Positions 1-5,502 of a stretch of 6,816 nt of DNA are shown here, piece after piece. Where the stretch lies: NCBI GenBank assembly GCA_016927095.1, contig JAFGNI010000185.1:1-6816 (forward strand). The letters run 5' to 3'. Under the pieces are notes generated by a model. The model searched no databases and was not told the DNA's origin. It saw only the letters and a program-made list of their open reading frames with translations. Within the stretch, counting starts at the first letter, position 1; each line of letters begins with the position of its first letter. This DNA is from Anaerolineae bacterium (GTDB lineage: Bacteria; Chloroflexota; Anaerolineae; B4-G1; SLSP01). Position numbers and translations under genes: made by a program.

Positions 1-546
1 CGTGGAACACATCCGCCGTACGCTATGGACGAAAACGAGATCTATATCCGAAGCGAGGCGGAGACAACGGTAGCGGTCCGCGATGAGATCGTCGAGTTGA
101 CCCGGCGCGGCTTCGCAGGCGGTATGGCCCAGCCCGAACAGGCTGCGCCCGCGGCAGCCGAGCCCGCGCAGCAGCCGAGTGAGCAACCGCAGCCGGCATC
201 GGTGGAGCCGCCGCGCACAGGTGTGGAGATCGCAGAGATCATGGAGCGGAACAACACCCGCTACTACACGATGCGCGATCTGCGGAATGGCAACCTGGTC
301 AACAACGTGACCCGCCGGTCGGCGCGCCACCTCTGGCGCTATGCGATCGAAGAGGCCGAGGGCAATCCCGTCGACCAGAAGAAGGTTCGCTGGTACGACG
401 ATATCGGCGTCTGGAAGCAGCGCGAGTACCGGAACCGCGTGCGGTGGGATCTGGTCCAGAAGGACAACGGCAACCTGAGGGTCTACTACGGCGTCACCGA
501 GGACGGCATCCACGGCAAGTGGGCCACCCTCGTCGGAGAAGAGTAG
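1..546 (+). CDS. C-terminal part of a putative AlbA_2 (Schlafen-like) DNA-binding-domain protein, cut by the left edge
   Basis: The reading frame is open from base 1, giving 181 visible residues. The ATG at 25 is probably internal, because no Shine-Dalgarno sequence precedes it and the frame continues upstream as RGTHPPYAM. That stretch plus IYIRSEAETTVAVRDEIVEL (visible residues about 14-33) resembles the end of AlbA_2 domains (PF04326), where a PPY-like segment leads into a Y-[VI]-R strand and an R-x-E-I helix. A low-complexity Ala/Pro/Gln linker follows (about 44-71). Then comes a compact basic and aromatic C-terminal domain (about 80-181) with the landmarks RYYTMRDLRNG, NVTRRSARHLWRYAIE, WYDDIGVW, RVRWDLVQ and RVYYGVTEDG. 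I recall similar extensions in Chloroflexota AlbA_2 proteins but know no function for them. A regulatory or nucleic-acid-binding role is inferred. The stop lies 4 bp before the next gene, so co-transcription is likely. Confidence 0.6.
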   Translation, partial: RGTHPPYAMDENEIYIRSEAETTVAVRDEIVELTRRGFAGGMAQPEQAAPAAAEPAQQPSEQPQPASVEPPRTGVEIAEIMERNNTRYYTMRDLRNGNLVNNVTRRSARHLWRYAIEEAEGNPVDQKKVRWYDDIGVWKQREYRNRVRWDLVQKDNGNLRVYYGVTEDGIHGKWATLVGEE

Positions 547-550
547 GCAG

Positions 551-1084
551 ATGGCTGAGCGGGCCATGCGTGTGGCGGTCCTGACAGTCAGCGACCGGGC
601 GTCCGCCGGCGTCTACGAAGACCACAGCGGACCGGCCTTGGTGGATTATCTCTCTCAGCGGCTCTCGTCGGAGATCGTGGCAACCGGGGTCGTGCCGGAT
701 GATCGCGACCGGATCAGCGGGCAACTCCGCGCTTGGTGCGATGGCGCCGGCATCGATCTGATCGTGACCACCGGAGGCACCGGTGTTGCACCACGGGACA
801 TCACGCCGGAAGCAACGGCAGACGTGATCGAGAGGGAGGTCCCCGGCCTTGCCGAGGCGATGCGGGCTGCTTCTCGTGATATCACACCCTATGGCATGCT
901 ATCGCGAGGGCGTGTGGGCATCCGGGGGCAGACCCTCATCATCAACTTGCCGGGCAGCCCCAAGGGTGCCGTTGAGAACCTGCGGGTCATTGCCCCCGTC
1001 TTGCCCCACGCGATAGCGCTCTTGCGTGAGGAGTCCGGCGACCACGCGAGTCACCACTTCCCGCACCATCACGTAACGGCCTGA
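551..1084 (+). CDS. mogA: Molybdopterin adenylyltransferase, MogA/MoaB family
   Basis: This cytosolic enzyme of molybdenum cofactor synthesis adenylylates molybdopterin with ATP so that molybdate can be inserted. The 177-residue protein is one MoCF-binding domain of normal length. Visible family motifs are TVSDR (12-16), SGPAL (26-30), VVPDD (47-51), TTGGTG followed by PRD (73-83), TPEAT (85-89), VPG (97-99), SRG (118-120) and INLPGSPKGA (131-140). D50 and D83 align with the Asp pair known to matter in E. coli MogA. The ATG at 551 has a GGAGAAGAG stretch (535-543) at good spacing, inside the end of the upstream gene. The ATG at 566 (residue 6) is a possible alternative start. The tail is odd: six histidines in residues 165-174. 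MogA and MoaB cannot be separated by eye. No other cofactor-synthesis gene lies in the window. Confidence 0.9.
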   Translation: MAERAMRVAVLTVSDRASAGVYEDHSGPALVDYLSQRLSSEIVATGVVPDDRDRISGQLRAWCDGAGIDLIVTTGGTGVAPRDITPEATADVIEREVPGLAEAMRAASRDITPYGMLSRGRVGIRGQTLIINLPGSPKGAVENLRVIAPVLPHAIALLREESGDHASHHFPHHHVTA

Positions 1085-1108
1085 GTCCGTAAGAGAGGAG
1101 AACTCCCT

Positions 1109-2761
1109 ATGCGCATTATGACCGTAGCTGAGACGCAAGCGCTAGAGTCAGTATCCGATGCTGCGGGGCACTCCTACGAAGCGATGATGGACAGAGCTGG
1201 ATCTGCTGTGGCGTTGGCCATCCAACAACGCCGCAGCGTCAGTGGACGGCACGTGCTGGTCCTGGTCGGTCCTGGCCACAACGGTGGCGACGGACTGGTC
1301 GCGGGTCGTCGGTTGGCAGAGCGCGGCGCTATCGTCACGGCATATCTCGTCAGGCCACGTGATGAGGCCGAGGACCCGGTCTACAGTGCAGCTATCGCGT
1401 CGAAGGTAAGGATCCAAACCGCCGGCGAGGACGAGAGCAGCGAGTTACTCAAGAGCCAGGCCGCCGCTGCAGACATCATCATCGACGCCTTACTGGGTAC
1501 CGGCGCCACGCCGCCGCTGCGCGGCGCTCTCGCCACAGTCATAGCAACGGTCCAGTCTAGCCTCGCCGGTCTCGGAGCAACACCTCTGACCTACGTGGTC
1601 CGCGGTCAGCTTCCTGGTCGCCGCCCACTGATCGTCGCGGTGGACGGCCCTTCTGGGCTCGACTTCGACACGGGGGAGATCGATGACGGTGCCCTTCAAG
1701 CGGACATGACGGTCACCTTTGCTACGCCCAAGTGGGGACACTGCCGTATGCCCGGTGCCGCGAAGGTCGGGGAGCTCGTCATCGCCGACATCGGCATTCC
1801 TGAGACCGTTGAGATACCCGCAGGTCCGGAGCTGGCAACGCCCGGCCTGGTTGGCGGCTGGTTACCAAAGCGGTCCATCGATGCGCACAAGGGCACCTTC
1901 GGGAAGGCCCTGATCGTCGCCGGATCGGCCAACTACACGGGCGCGGCGATCCTGGCTGCCCGCGCGGCGGTGCGCGCCGGCACGGGCCTCGTCACGCTGG
2001 GCACACCAAGCTCCCTCCACAGCGCCGTCGTCCCGGCGATGCCGGAAGTGACCTATCTACTTCTGCCGCACAGCTTGGGCGTTCTCAACCAGCACGCCGC
2101 TCCGGTCGTCCGCGAGCACGCGGCGGGCTACTCGGCGATGCTGATCGGCCCCGGACTGGGCAATACCTCCGAGTCACAAGCCTTCCTGACAGCGCTACTG
2201 GGCAGTTCGGGCCAAAAACGCAGCACCGGCTTCATCAAGAGCGAGCACGGCGCCACGCCGGATCCCGATCTCCCCCCCCTCGTCGTTGATGCCGATGGCT
2301 TGAACATCCTGGCGACGATGTCTGGCTGGGCACAGCGTCTGCCGAAGGGCTCGATCCTGACCCCACATCCGGGTGAGATGTCACGACTGACAGGCCTCTC
2401 GACCCAAGAGGTTCAGGGAGATCGTCTCGAGATAGCCCGTGAGTGGGCCGACAAGTGGGAACACATTGTGGTGCTGAAAGGCGCTTTCACCGTGGTGGCA
2501 GCCCCTGGTCGCCAACCCATAGTCCTTCCCTTTGCCAACTCGGGCCTTAGCTCAGCCGGCACCGGCGACGTCCTTGCGGGCACCATCGTGGCCTTGCGCG
2601 CGCAGGGATTGGATGCATTCCCGACAGCCGTCGCGGGTGCTTACGTGCACGGTCTCGCCGGTGAGATTGCTACGATCCGGTTCGGCGCCGCCGGCACAGC
2701 CGCCACCGATGTCGTTGGAGCGCTCCCAGCGGCGCTGCGACGCCTGATGCCAGAAGCCTAA
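1109..2761 (+). CDS. nnr: Bifunctional NAD(P)H-hydrate epimerase / ADP-dependent (S)-NAD(P)H-hydrate dehydratase
   Basis: This is a metabolite-repair enzyme. The N-terminal YjeF_N domain epimerises R- and S-NAD(P)HX, and the C-terminal ribokinase-like domain dehydrates S-NAD(P)HX back to NAD(P)H using ADP. The 550 residues match the full-length fused form. Epimerase landmarks are GPGHNGGDG (54-62), IDALLGTG (125-132), VDGPSGLD (178-185) and ATPKWG (205-210). Dehydratase landmarks are HKGTFGKALIVAGS (260-273), YTGAA (276-280), GPGLG (347-351), VVDADGLN (392-399), LTPHPGEM (417-424), VVLKG (454-458) and SAGTGDVLAG (482-491), with D487 as the expected catalytic acid. Two loops look long: about 147-173 before VDGPSG, and a polar stretch about 364-389 before VVDADG. 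The ATG at 1109 has a strong AGAGAGGAG site (1092-1100). It lies 24 bp after mogA, so the two are probably co-transcribed. Confidence 0.95.
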   Translation: MRIMTVAETQALESVSDAAGHSYEAMMDRAGSAVALAIQQRRSVSGRHVLVLVGPGHNGGDGLVAGRRLAERGAIVTAYLVRPRDEAEDPVYSAAIASKVRIQTAGEDESSELLKSQAAAADIIIDALLGTGATPPLRGALATVIATVQSSLAGLGATPLTYVVRGQLPGRRPLIVAVDGPSGLDFDTGEIDDGALQADMTVTFATPKWGHCRMPGAAKVGELVIADIGIPETVEIPAGPELATPGLVGGWLPKRSIDAHKGTFGKALIVAGSANYTGAAILAARAAVRAGTGLVTLGTPSSLHSAVVPAMPEVTYLLLPHSLGVLNQHAAPVVREHAAGYSAMLIGPGLGNTSESQAFLTALLGSSGQKRSTGFIKSEHGATPDPDLPPLVVDADGLNILATMSGWAQRLPKGSILTPHPGEMSRLTGLSTQEVQGDRLEIAREWADKWEHIVVLKGAFTVVAAPGRQPIVLPFANSGLSSAGTGDVLAGTIVALRAQGLDAFPTAVAGAYVHGLAGEIATIRFGAAGTAATDVVGALPAALRRLMPEA

Positions 2762-2780
2762 CCCCCTTCACCCCATAGCC

Positions 2781-2814
2781 AGAGCCCCGCCCGATCTCAA
2801 TCGGGCGGGGCTCT
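2781..2814. terminator. Perfect 15-bp hairpin between convergent genes, probable bidirectional terminator
   Basis: AGAGCCCCGCCCGAT (2781-2795) and ATCGGGCGGGGCTCT (2800-2814) pair perfectly around a CTCA loop. The hairpin sits in the 87-bp gap between the ends of the rightward nnr gene and the leftward flavodiiron gene, where a shared terminator is expected. Neither side carries a clear T-tract, so it may act as a weak or non-canonical terminator, or as a 3'-end stabiliser for both transcripts. Confidence 0.7.
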
Positions 2815-2848
2815 GAAGATCCTCCCGGAATCGGCCAAAGCCACCGGA

Positions 2849-4063
2849 TCAGGCTTCCTCGACCGCCGGCTTCTTCAAACTCATGGCAAACCGGTAGCCC
2901 AGCGCCTTGCCCTCGGCAAGCTGCGCGTGCGTTGCGGCGCCTGGGAACTCCCAAGACTCGGTCAGATCCCAGTTCAGCTCCTCGGCAAGGCTGGCTACCT
3001 CCCGGCGCGCCCCGCCGCTCCAGCCGTAGCTGCCGAAGTAAGCCACCTTGCGGTCGCGGATCCGCTTGCGCCCCGCGATGTCCAGGACGTGCGCCATGGG
3101 AGGAAAGAGCTCCCCCTCGTAGGTGGGGGCGCCGATCAGGACACCATTGCGGGAGTAGAGGGACGAGAGAATGTAGCTGGCGTGGATGTGGCGCACGTCG
3201 TAGATATCGATGGGTACCCCAGCATCCGCAACCCCGTTCGCGACGGCGTCCACCATCTCTTCTGTGTTCCCGTACATTGTGCCGTAAAGCAAGGTCACGC
3301 CGACTTCCGGGCCCTCCAAGGCGTAGTTCGCCCACTTCTGATAGAGCTGCACGATGCGCATAGGATCCGAACGCCAGATCAGACCATGCGATGGCGCCAC
3401 CACGCTGATGTCGTGATCCGCCAGTTTCTCGATGGCCTTGATGACAGGACGGGCAAACAGCGCGACGATGTTGGCGTAGTAGCGCAGCGCCTGGCGCTCG
3501 TAGAACGCCTGATCGTTGCACTGATCGTCGAAGACGGCACCTTGCAGCGCCCCGTAGCTGCCGAAAGCGTCGCAGGAGAACAGGACCTTCTGAGAGGTCT
3601 CATAGGTCATCATCGTCTCGGGCCAATGGACCATCGGCGTGCTCACAAACTCCAGCGTATGGCTGCCCAGCTCCAACCGCTCACCATCCTGGACGACGTG
3701 GATGCCCTCGGTGACATCGTAGTAATTGGCCAGCATGTCCTCGGCCCGCTTGGTGCAGAAGATCTCAGCCTTCGGTGCGATACGCCGCAACGAACGCATC
3801 ACCCCCGTATGATCAGGCTCCATGTGGTTGACGACGATGTAATCCAAGTCCGCCGGATCTACCACTTCGGCGATCTGGTCCAACAGCGCGTTGCTTTTGA
3901 TGTCCTTTGCCATATCAACCAGAACACTCTTCTCGTCGTTGATGACGTAGGAGTTGTAAGAGACACCTTCGCTCGTGATGGGCCATAGGCCCTCGAACAG
4001 ATCTGTGGTGCGGTCATTCACCCCGATCCAGTAAATCCCGGACTTCACCTCAATCGCCGTCAT
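2849..4063 (-). CDS. fprA: Flavodiiron protein, FprA / rubredoxin:oxygen oxidoreductase type (class A)
   Basis: Flavodiiron proteins reduce O2 to water and/or NO to N2O in the cytosol, with electrons usually delivered by rubredoxin. This protein has 404 residues. An N-terminal metallo-beta-lactamase-like domain (about 1-250) keeps all seven expected diiron ligands: H80, E82, D84 and H85 in NHMEPDHTG, H146 in VHWPE, D165 in SCDAFGS and H226 in SHGLIW. A C-terminal flavodoxin domain (about 255-400) has the FMN-binding loops YGTMYGNTEEM (260-270), GAPTYEGELFP (311-321) and FGSYGWSGG (343-351). No rubredoxin or flavin reductase domain is fused, which makes it the short class A form. I chose the ATG at 4063 because a GGGGAGGG site lies 4 bp upstream. 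A TTG at 4084 would add seven residues but would put that site inside the gene. Electron donor and O2-versus-NO preference cannot be read from the sequence. Confidence 0.95.
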   Translation of the reverse strand: MTAIEVKSGIYWIGVNDRTTDLFEGLWPITSEGVSYNSYVINDEKSVLVDMAKDIKSNALLDQIAEVVDPADLDYIVVNHMEPDHTGVMRSLRRIAPKAEIFCTKRAEDMLANYYDVTEGIHVVQDGERLELGSHTLEFVSTPMVHWPETMMTYETSQKVLFSCDAFGSYGALQGAVFDDQCNDQAFYERQALRYYANIVALFARPVIKAIEKLADHDISVVAPSHGLIWRSDPMRIVQLYQKWANYALEGPEVGVTLLYGTMYGNTEEMVDAVANGVADAGVPIDIYDVRHIHASYILSSLYSRNGVLIGAPTYEGELFPPMAHVLDIAGRKRIRDRKVAYFGSYGWSGGARREVASLAEELNWDLTESWEFPGAATHAQLAEGKALGYRFAMSLKKPAVEEA

Positions 4064-4067
4064 AGCA

Positions 4068-4075
4068 CCCTCCCC
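4068..4075 (-). promoter_or_regulatory. Shine-Dalgarno site that sets the fprA start
   Basis: The minus strand reads GGGGAGGG here, 4 bp before the ATG at 4063. This favours that ATG over the in-frame TTG at 4084. Confidence 0.8.
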
Positions 4076-4110
4076 GTGCGGCAAGCCCGCTATCCTGATA
4101 ACCTAGATAT

Positions 4111-4133
4111 CCTTGTTCATTATCCGAATAAGG
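4111..4133. promoter_or_regulatory. Imperfect inverted repeat over the fprA -10 box, possible operator
   Basis: CCTTGTTC (4111-4118) and GAATAAGG (4126-4133) form an inverted repeat with 7 of 8 positions matching and a 7-bp centre that holds most of the -10 hexamer. A repressor bound here would block the promoter. I do not recognise it as a known NsrR, FNR or Rex consensus, so the operator role is inference from position only. Confidence 0.3.
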
Positions 4134-4146
4134 AAACGGAAGTCAA
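4119..4146 (-). promoter_or_regulatory. Sigma-70-like promoter for fprA
   Basis: On the minus strand TTGACT (4146-4141, 5 of 6 to TTGACA) is followed after 16 bp by GATAAT (4124-4119, 5 of 6 to TATAAT). Transcription would start near 4112, leaving a leader of about 49 nt. The -10 box lies inside an imperfect dyad (4111-4133), a possible operator. The -35 box sits directly against the base of the upstream hairpin. Confidence 0.6.
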
Positions 4147-4148
4147 CA

Positions 4149-4179
4149 GCAGCCGAGCGACCTACATTCGCTCGGCTGC
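4149..4179 (-). terminator. Terminator-like hairpin, second of two, just upstream of fprA
   Basis: GCAGCCGAGCGA (4149-4160) and TCGCTCGGCTGC (4168-4179) pair perfectly over 12 bp around a 7-nt loop. On the minus strand the hairpin is followed by TGTTGACTTCCGTTTCC, which is only moderately T-rich. It would stop read-through from the upstream lipoprotein/EamA transcript right before the fprA promoter. It could alternatively be a binding site for a regulator. Confidence 0.5.
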
Positions 4180-4197
4180 CAAGCTACGCCCAACAAA

Positions 4198-4227
4198 CTG
4201 GGACGGTGCGGCAACGCACGATCCCAG
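4198..4227 (-). terminator. Terminator-like hairpin, first of two, after the EamA gene
   Basis: CTGGGACGGTGCG (4198-4210) and CGCACGATCCCAG (4215-4227) pair at 11 of 13 positions around a 4-nt loop, with a 2-nt internal mismatch. The hairpin lies 14 bp past the stop of the EamA gene. On the minus strand it is followed by TTTGTTG, a short T-rich tail, so it fits an intrinsic terminator for the lipoprotein/EamA transcript. Confidence 0.55.
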
Positions 4228-4241
4228 CCGGTGCCAACGCC

Positions 4242-4679
4242 TCAGTGCGAAGGGGCGGTTGTCAGCACCGCGATCCCCGCAATCGTGAGCACCATCCCCA
4301 AAGCCGTCTGCCAGGTCAGCCGCTCCGCGCCGAAGATGAGGCCCGTCAGGGCACTGAACAGCGGTGACGTGAAGGCGATAGGCATCACCTGCGCCAACGA
4401 ACTCGCACCACGCAGTGCGGAGTAGAACGACAGCATCCCCACCGAACCGGCGATCACCCCGCCCCCGATCACCATCAACAGGAGTGCCTTGGGGCCCGCC
4501 TCGGGGATCGTCTTCCACTGCGGGAAGCTCACAGCACCCAGAATGACCAGCGCCACGGCGGTTCGGATGGTGATGCCCACTTGGGGTGTCAGATTCCCAA
4601 GGGCCAGGCCTCGCTTCTCAAAGAAGCCCCCCACCCCCCACGCAATCGCCGTAATCAGGGCAAAGATCTCAGGTCTCAT
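4242..4679 (-). CDS. Half-size EamA/DMT-superfamily membrane protein
   Basis: This is a small integral membrane protein of 145 residues with about five hydrophobic helices, at roughly 4-20, 34-52, 64-87, 94-115 and 122-141. The residue pattern is that of a single EamA unit: an N-terminal ITAIAWGVGGFFEKRGL segment, SFYSALRGASSLAQVMPIAF (84-103) around the helix 3-4 turn, and a final helix after FGAERLTWQTALG. Usual DMT transporters have two such units and ten helices, so this one would act as a dimer or is a single-domain family member. The substrate cannot be inferred. The ATG at 4679 has a GGAGAG site (4685-4690) at 5-bp spacing. The gene starts 19 bp after the lipoprotein gene and is very likely in the same operon. 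Confidence 0.85.
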   Translation of the reverse strand: MRPEIFALITAIAWGVGGFFEKRGLALGNLTPQVGITIRTAVALVILGAVSFPQWKTIPEAGPKALLLMVIGGGVIAGSVGMLSFYSALRGASSLAQVMPIAFTSPLFSALTGLIFGAERLTWQTALGMVLTIAGIAVLTTAPSH

Positions 4680-4698
4680 CCGGTCTCTCCAGAGCCAA

Positions 4699-5328
4699 TC
4701 AGTCGCTCAGTGTCCAGGTAAGGTCCTCGGTGAGGTCGACTTCGTACTCCTCCGTCAATGTCTCACCTTCGCAATCCGCAACCTGCAGATCGTAGGTCCC
4801 AGGCTCAACGTAGAACACACGCAGCCTGTCGGGCTGCAGGCTCTCCATCTCGCCCATCTGGTCGTCGCCCCAGTCCTCAGCCGTGGTGGGTGAGATGAAG
4901 ACGTAGCACACCTCGGTGGTCGACTCGTTGCTCACGACGAGGCGCACCGTGGCGCCCGATGCCCCCGCTGTAACCGTCGTATCGCTGGAGACCTCCCAAG
5001 CCGTGGCCATTGCAGCCTCATCACACGTCTCCAGGCGGACATCATAGGTCCCCGCATCCATCCCAAAGACACGGCTGGCGCCCGGCTTGATCATCTCGTC
5101 GGAACCCAGCTGGTCATCGCCCCACGTATCATCGCTGCTCTCCGAGATCAGCACATAACAGATATCGTCGGGGCTGCGGTTGACAACCGTGATCTCCAGA
5201 TCCCCCGAACCCACCGGCGGCTGGGACCCACCACCGTTGTCGGATCCCCCGCCACCGGCCAAGGCATTGCACGCAAGGGAAATCGCGAGCAAAGCCAGGA
5301 CCAGAGATAGGAGCACTGAGCGTTTCAT
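4699..5328 (-). CDS. Secreted lipoprotein with two tandem 84-residue Cys/WGDDQ repeats, function unknown
   Basis: The 209-residue precursor starts MKRSVLL and has a hydrophobic signal peptide ending AISLAC, so C20 is the predicted lipidated cysteine. A Gly/Ser-rich linker (about 24-42) precedes two homologous modules (about 43-122 and 126-209). Each holds CYVxIS, WGDDQ-x-G, an RVF strand, GTYD and a second Cys. The cysteines are C57/C102 and C141/C186, each pair 45 residues apart. The modules align without gaps over 46 residues, with 21 identical, and look like beta-sandwich domains. A disulfide in each is plausible for a protein anchored outside the membrane. The mature part is strongly acidic. 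The start at 5328 is fixed by a perfect AGGAGG (5335-5340). A longer frame up to 5472 would bury the signal peptide. I recall similar uncharacterised repeats in Chloroflexota. The EamA gene follows in the same operon. Confidence 0.85.
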   Translation of the reverse strand: MKRSVLLSLVLALLAISLACNALAGGGGSDNGGGSQPPVGSGDLEITVVNRSPDDICYVLISESSDDTWGDDQLGSDEMIKPGASRVFGMDAGTYDVRLETCDEAAMATAWEVSSDTTVTAGASGATVRLVVSNESTTEVCYVFISPTTAEDWGDDQMGEMESLQPDRLRVFYVEPGTYDLQVADCEGETLTEEYEVDLTEDLTWTLSD

Positions 5329-5334
5329 GGTTAG

Positions 5335-5340
5335 CCTCCT
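5335..5340 (-). promoter_or_regulatory. Perfect Shine-Dalgarno AGGAGG that sets the lipoprotein start
   Basis: The minus strand reads AGGAGG, 6 bp before the ATG at 5328. This puts the signal peptide at the N-terminus and rules against upstream in-frame starts. Confidence 0.9.
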
Positions 5341-5413
5341 GACAGATGAGAAGTCTACGACCGAAATGGGCAAAGCCGTCTCGGTCAGTGAAGGAACGGG
5401 ACAACTTAAGCGC

Positions 5414-5442
5414 ATTATACTGGAACACACACCCCGACACAA
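5414..5442 (-). promoter_or_regulatory. Sigma-70-like promoter for the lipoprotein/EamA operon
   Basis: On the minus strand a perfect TATAAT (5419-5414) lies 17 bp after TTGTGT (5442-5437), which matches TTGACA only in its first three bases. The start would be near 5407, giving a leader of about 79 nt. The opposite strand reads TATACT at 5416-5421, so a rightward -10 box for the glycosyltransferase could overlap this one, but I see no good -35 for it. Confidence 0.55.
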
Positions 5443-5452
5443 GCTTGGGCAA

Positions 5453-5469
5453 CGGTGGAGAAACCACCG
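5453..5469. repeat. Short perfect inverted repeat upstream of the glycosyltransferase
   Basis: CGGTGG (5453-5458) and CCACCG (5464-5469) pair around AGAAA. This small dyad lies 33 bp before the glycosyltransferase start. It may be a leader hairpin or an operator half-site pair, or chance. Confidence 0.3.
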
Positions 5470-5490
5470 CAATCAGGTAAAATGGCGCCG

Positions 5491-5496
5491 AAAGGA
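5491..5496 (+). promoter_or_regulatory. Shine-Dalgarno AAAGGA that sets the glycosyltransferase start
   Basis: AAAGGA ends 6 bp before the ATG at 5503. This favours that ATG over the in-frame GTG at 5455 and ATG at 5482, and it makes the protein begin MRIGIVTGEYPP, the usual first strand of GT4 enzymes. Confidence 0.75.
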
Positions 5497-5502
5497 CACC
5501 TA

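Noticed and set aside
25..27. ATG at 25 as the true start of the first gene
   Set aside because: It has no ribosome binding site, the frame is open to the window edge, and the upstream residues fit the AlbA_2 domain pattern. It is probably an internal methionine.
2670..3521. A 283-codon minus-strand frame across the 3' end of nnr and the flavodiiron gene
   Set aside because: It is Arg/Gly-rich, out of frame with the real gene and crosses the terminator hairpin. It has no family motifs.
2927..3988. A 353-codon open frame on the plus strand antisense to the flavodiiron gene
   Set aside because: It lies wholly within a gene with all catalytic residues intact on the other strand. Its translation has no recognisable domain, so it is a GC-driven shadow frame.
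4064..4084. Seven-residue upstream extension of FprA from a TTG codon
   Set aside because: The strong Shine-Dalgarno sequence lies inside this extension and points to the ATG at 4063.
4085..4288. Short plus-strand frames between the flavodiiron and EamA genes
   Set aside because: They have no ribosome sites or recognisable protein character, and the stretch is better explained by hairpins and a minus-strand promoter.
5359..5386. GACCGA/TCGGTC inverted repeat in the lipoprotein leader
   Set aside because: Only 6 bp pair around a 16-nt loop, which is easily due to chance in GC-rich DNA.
5329..5472. 48-residue upstream extension of the lipoprotein
   Set aside because: It would place the lipoprotein signal peptide internally. 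A perfect AGGAGG sits just before the inner ATG, and the extension also runs through the predicted promoter.
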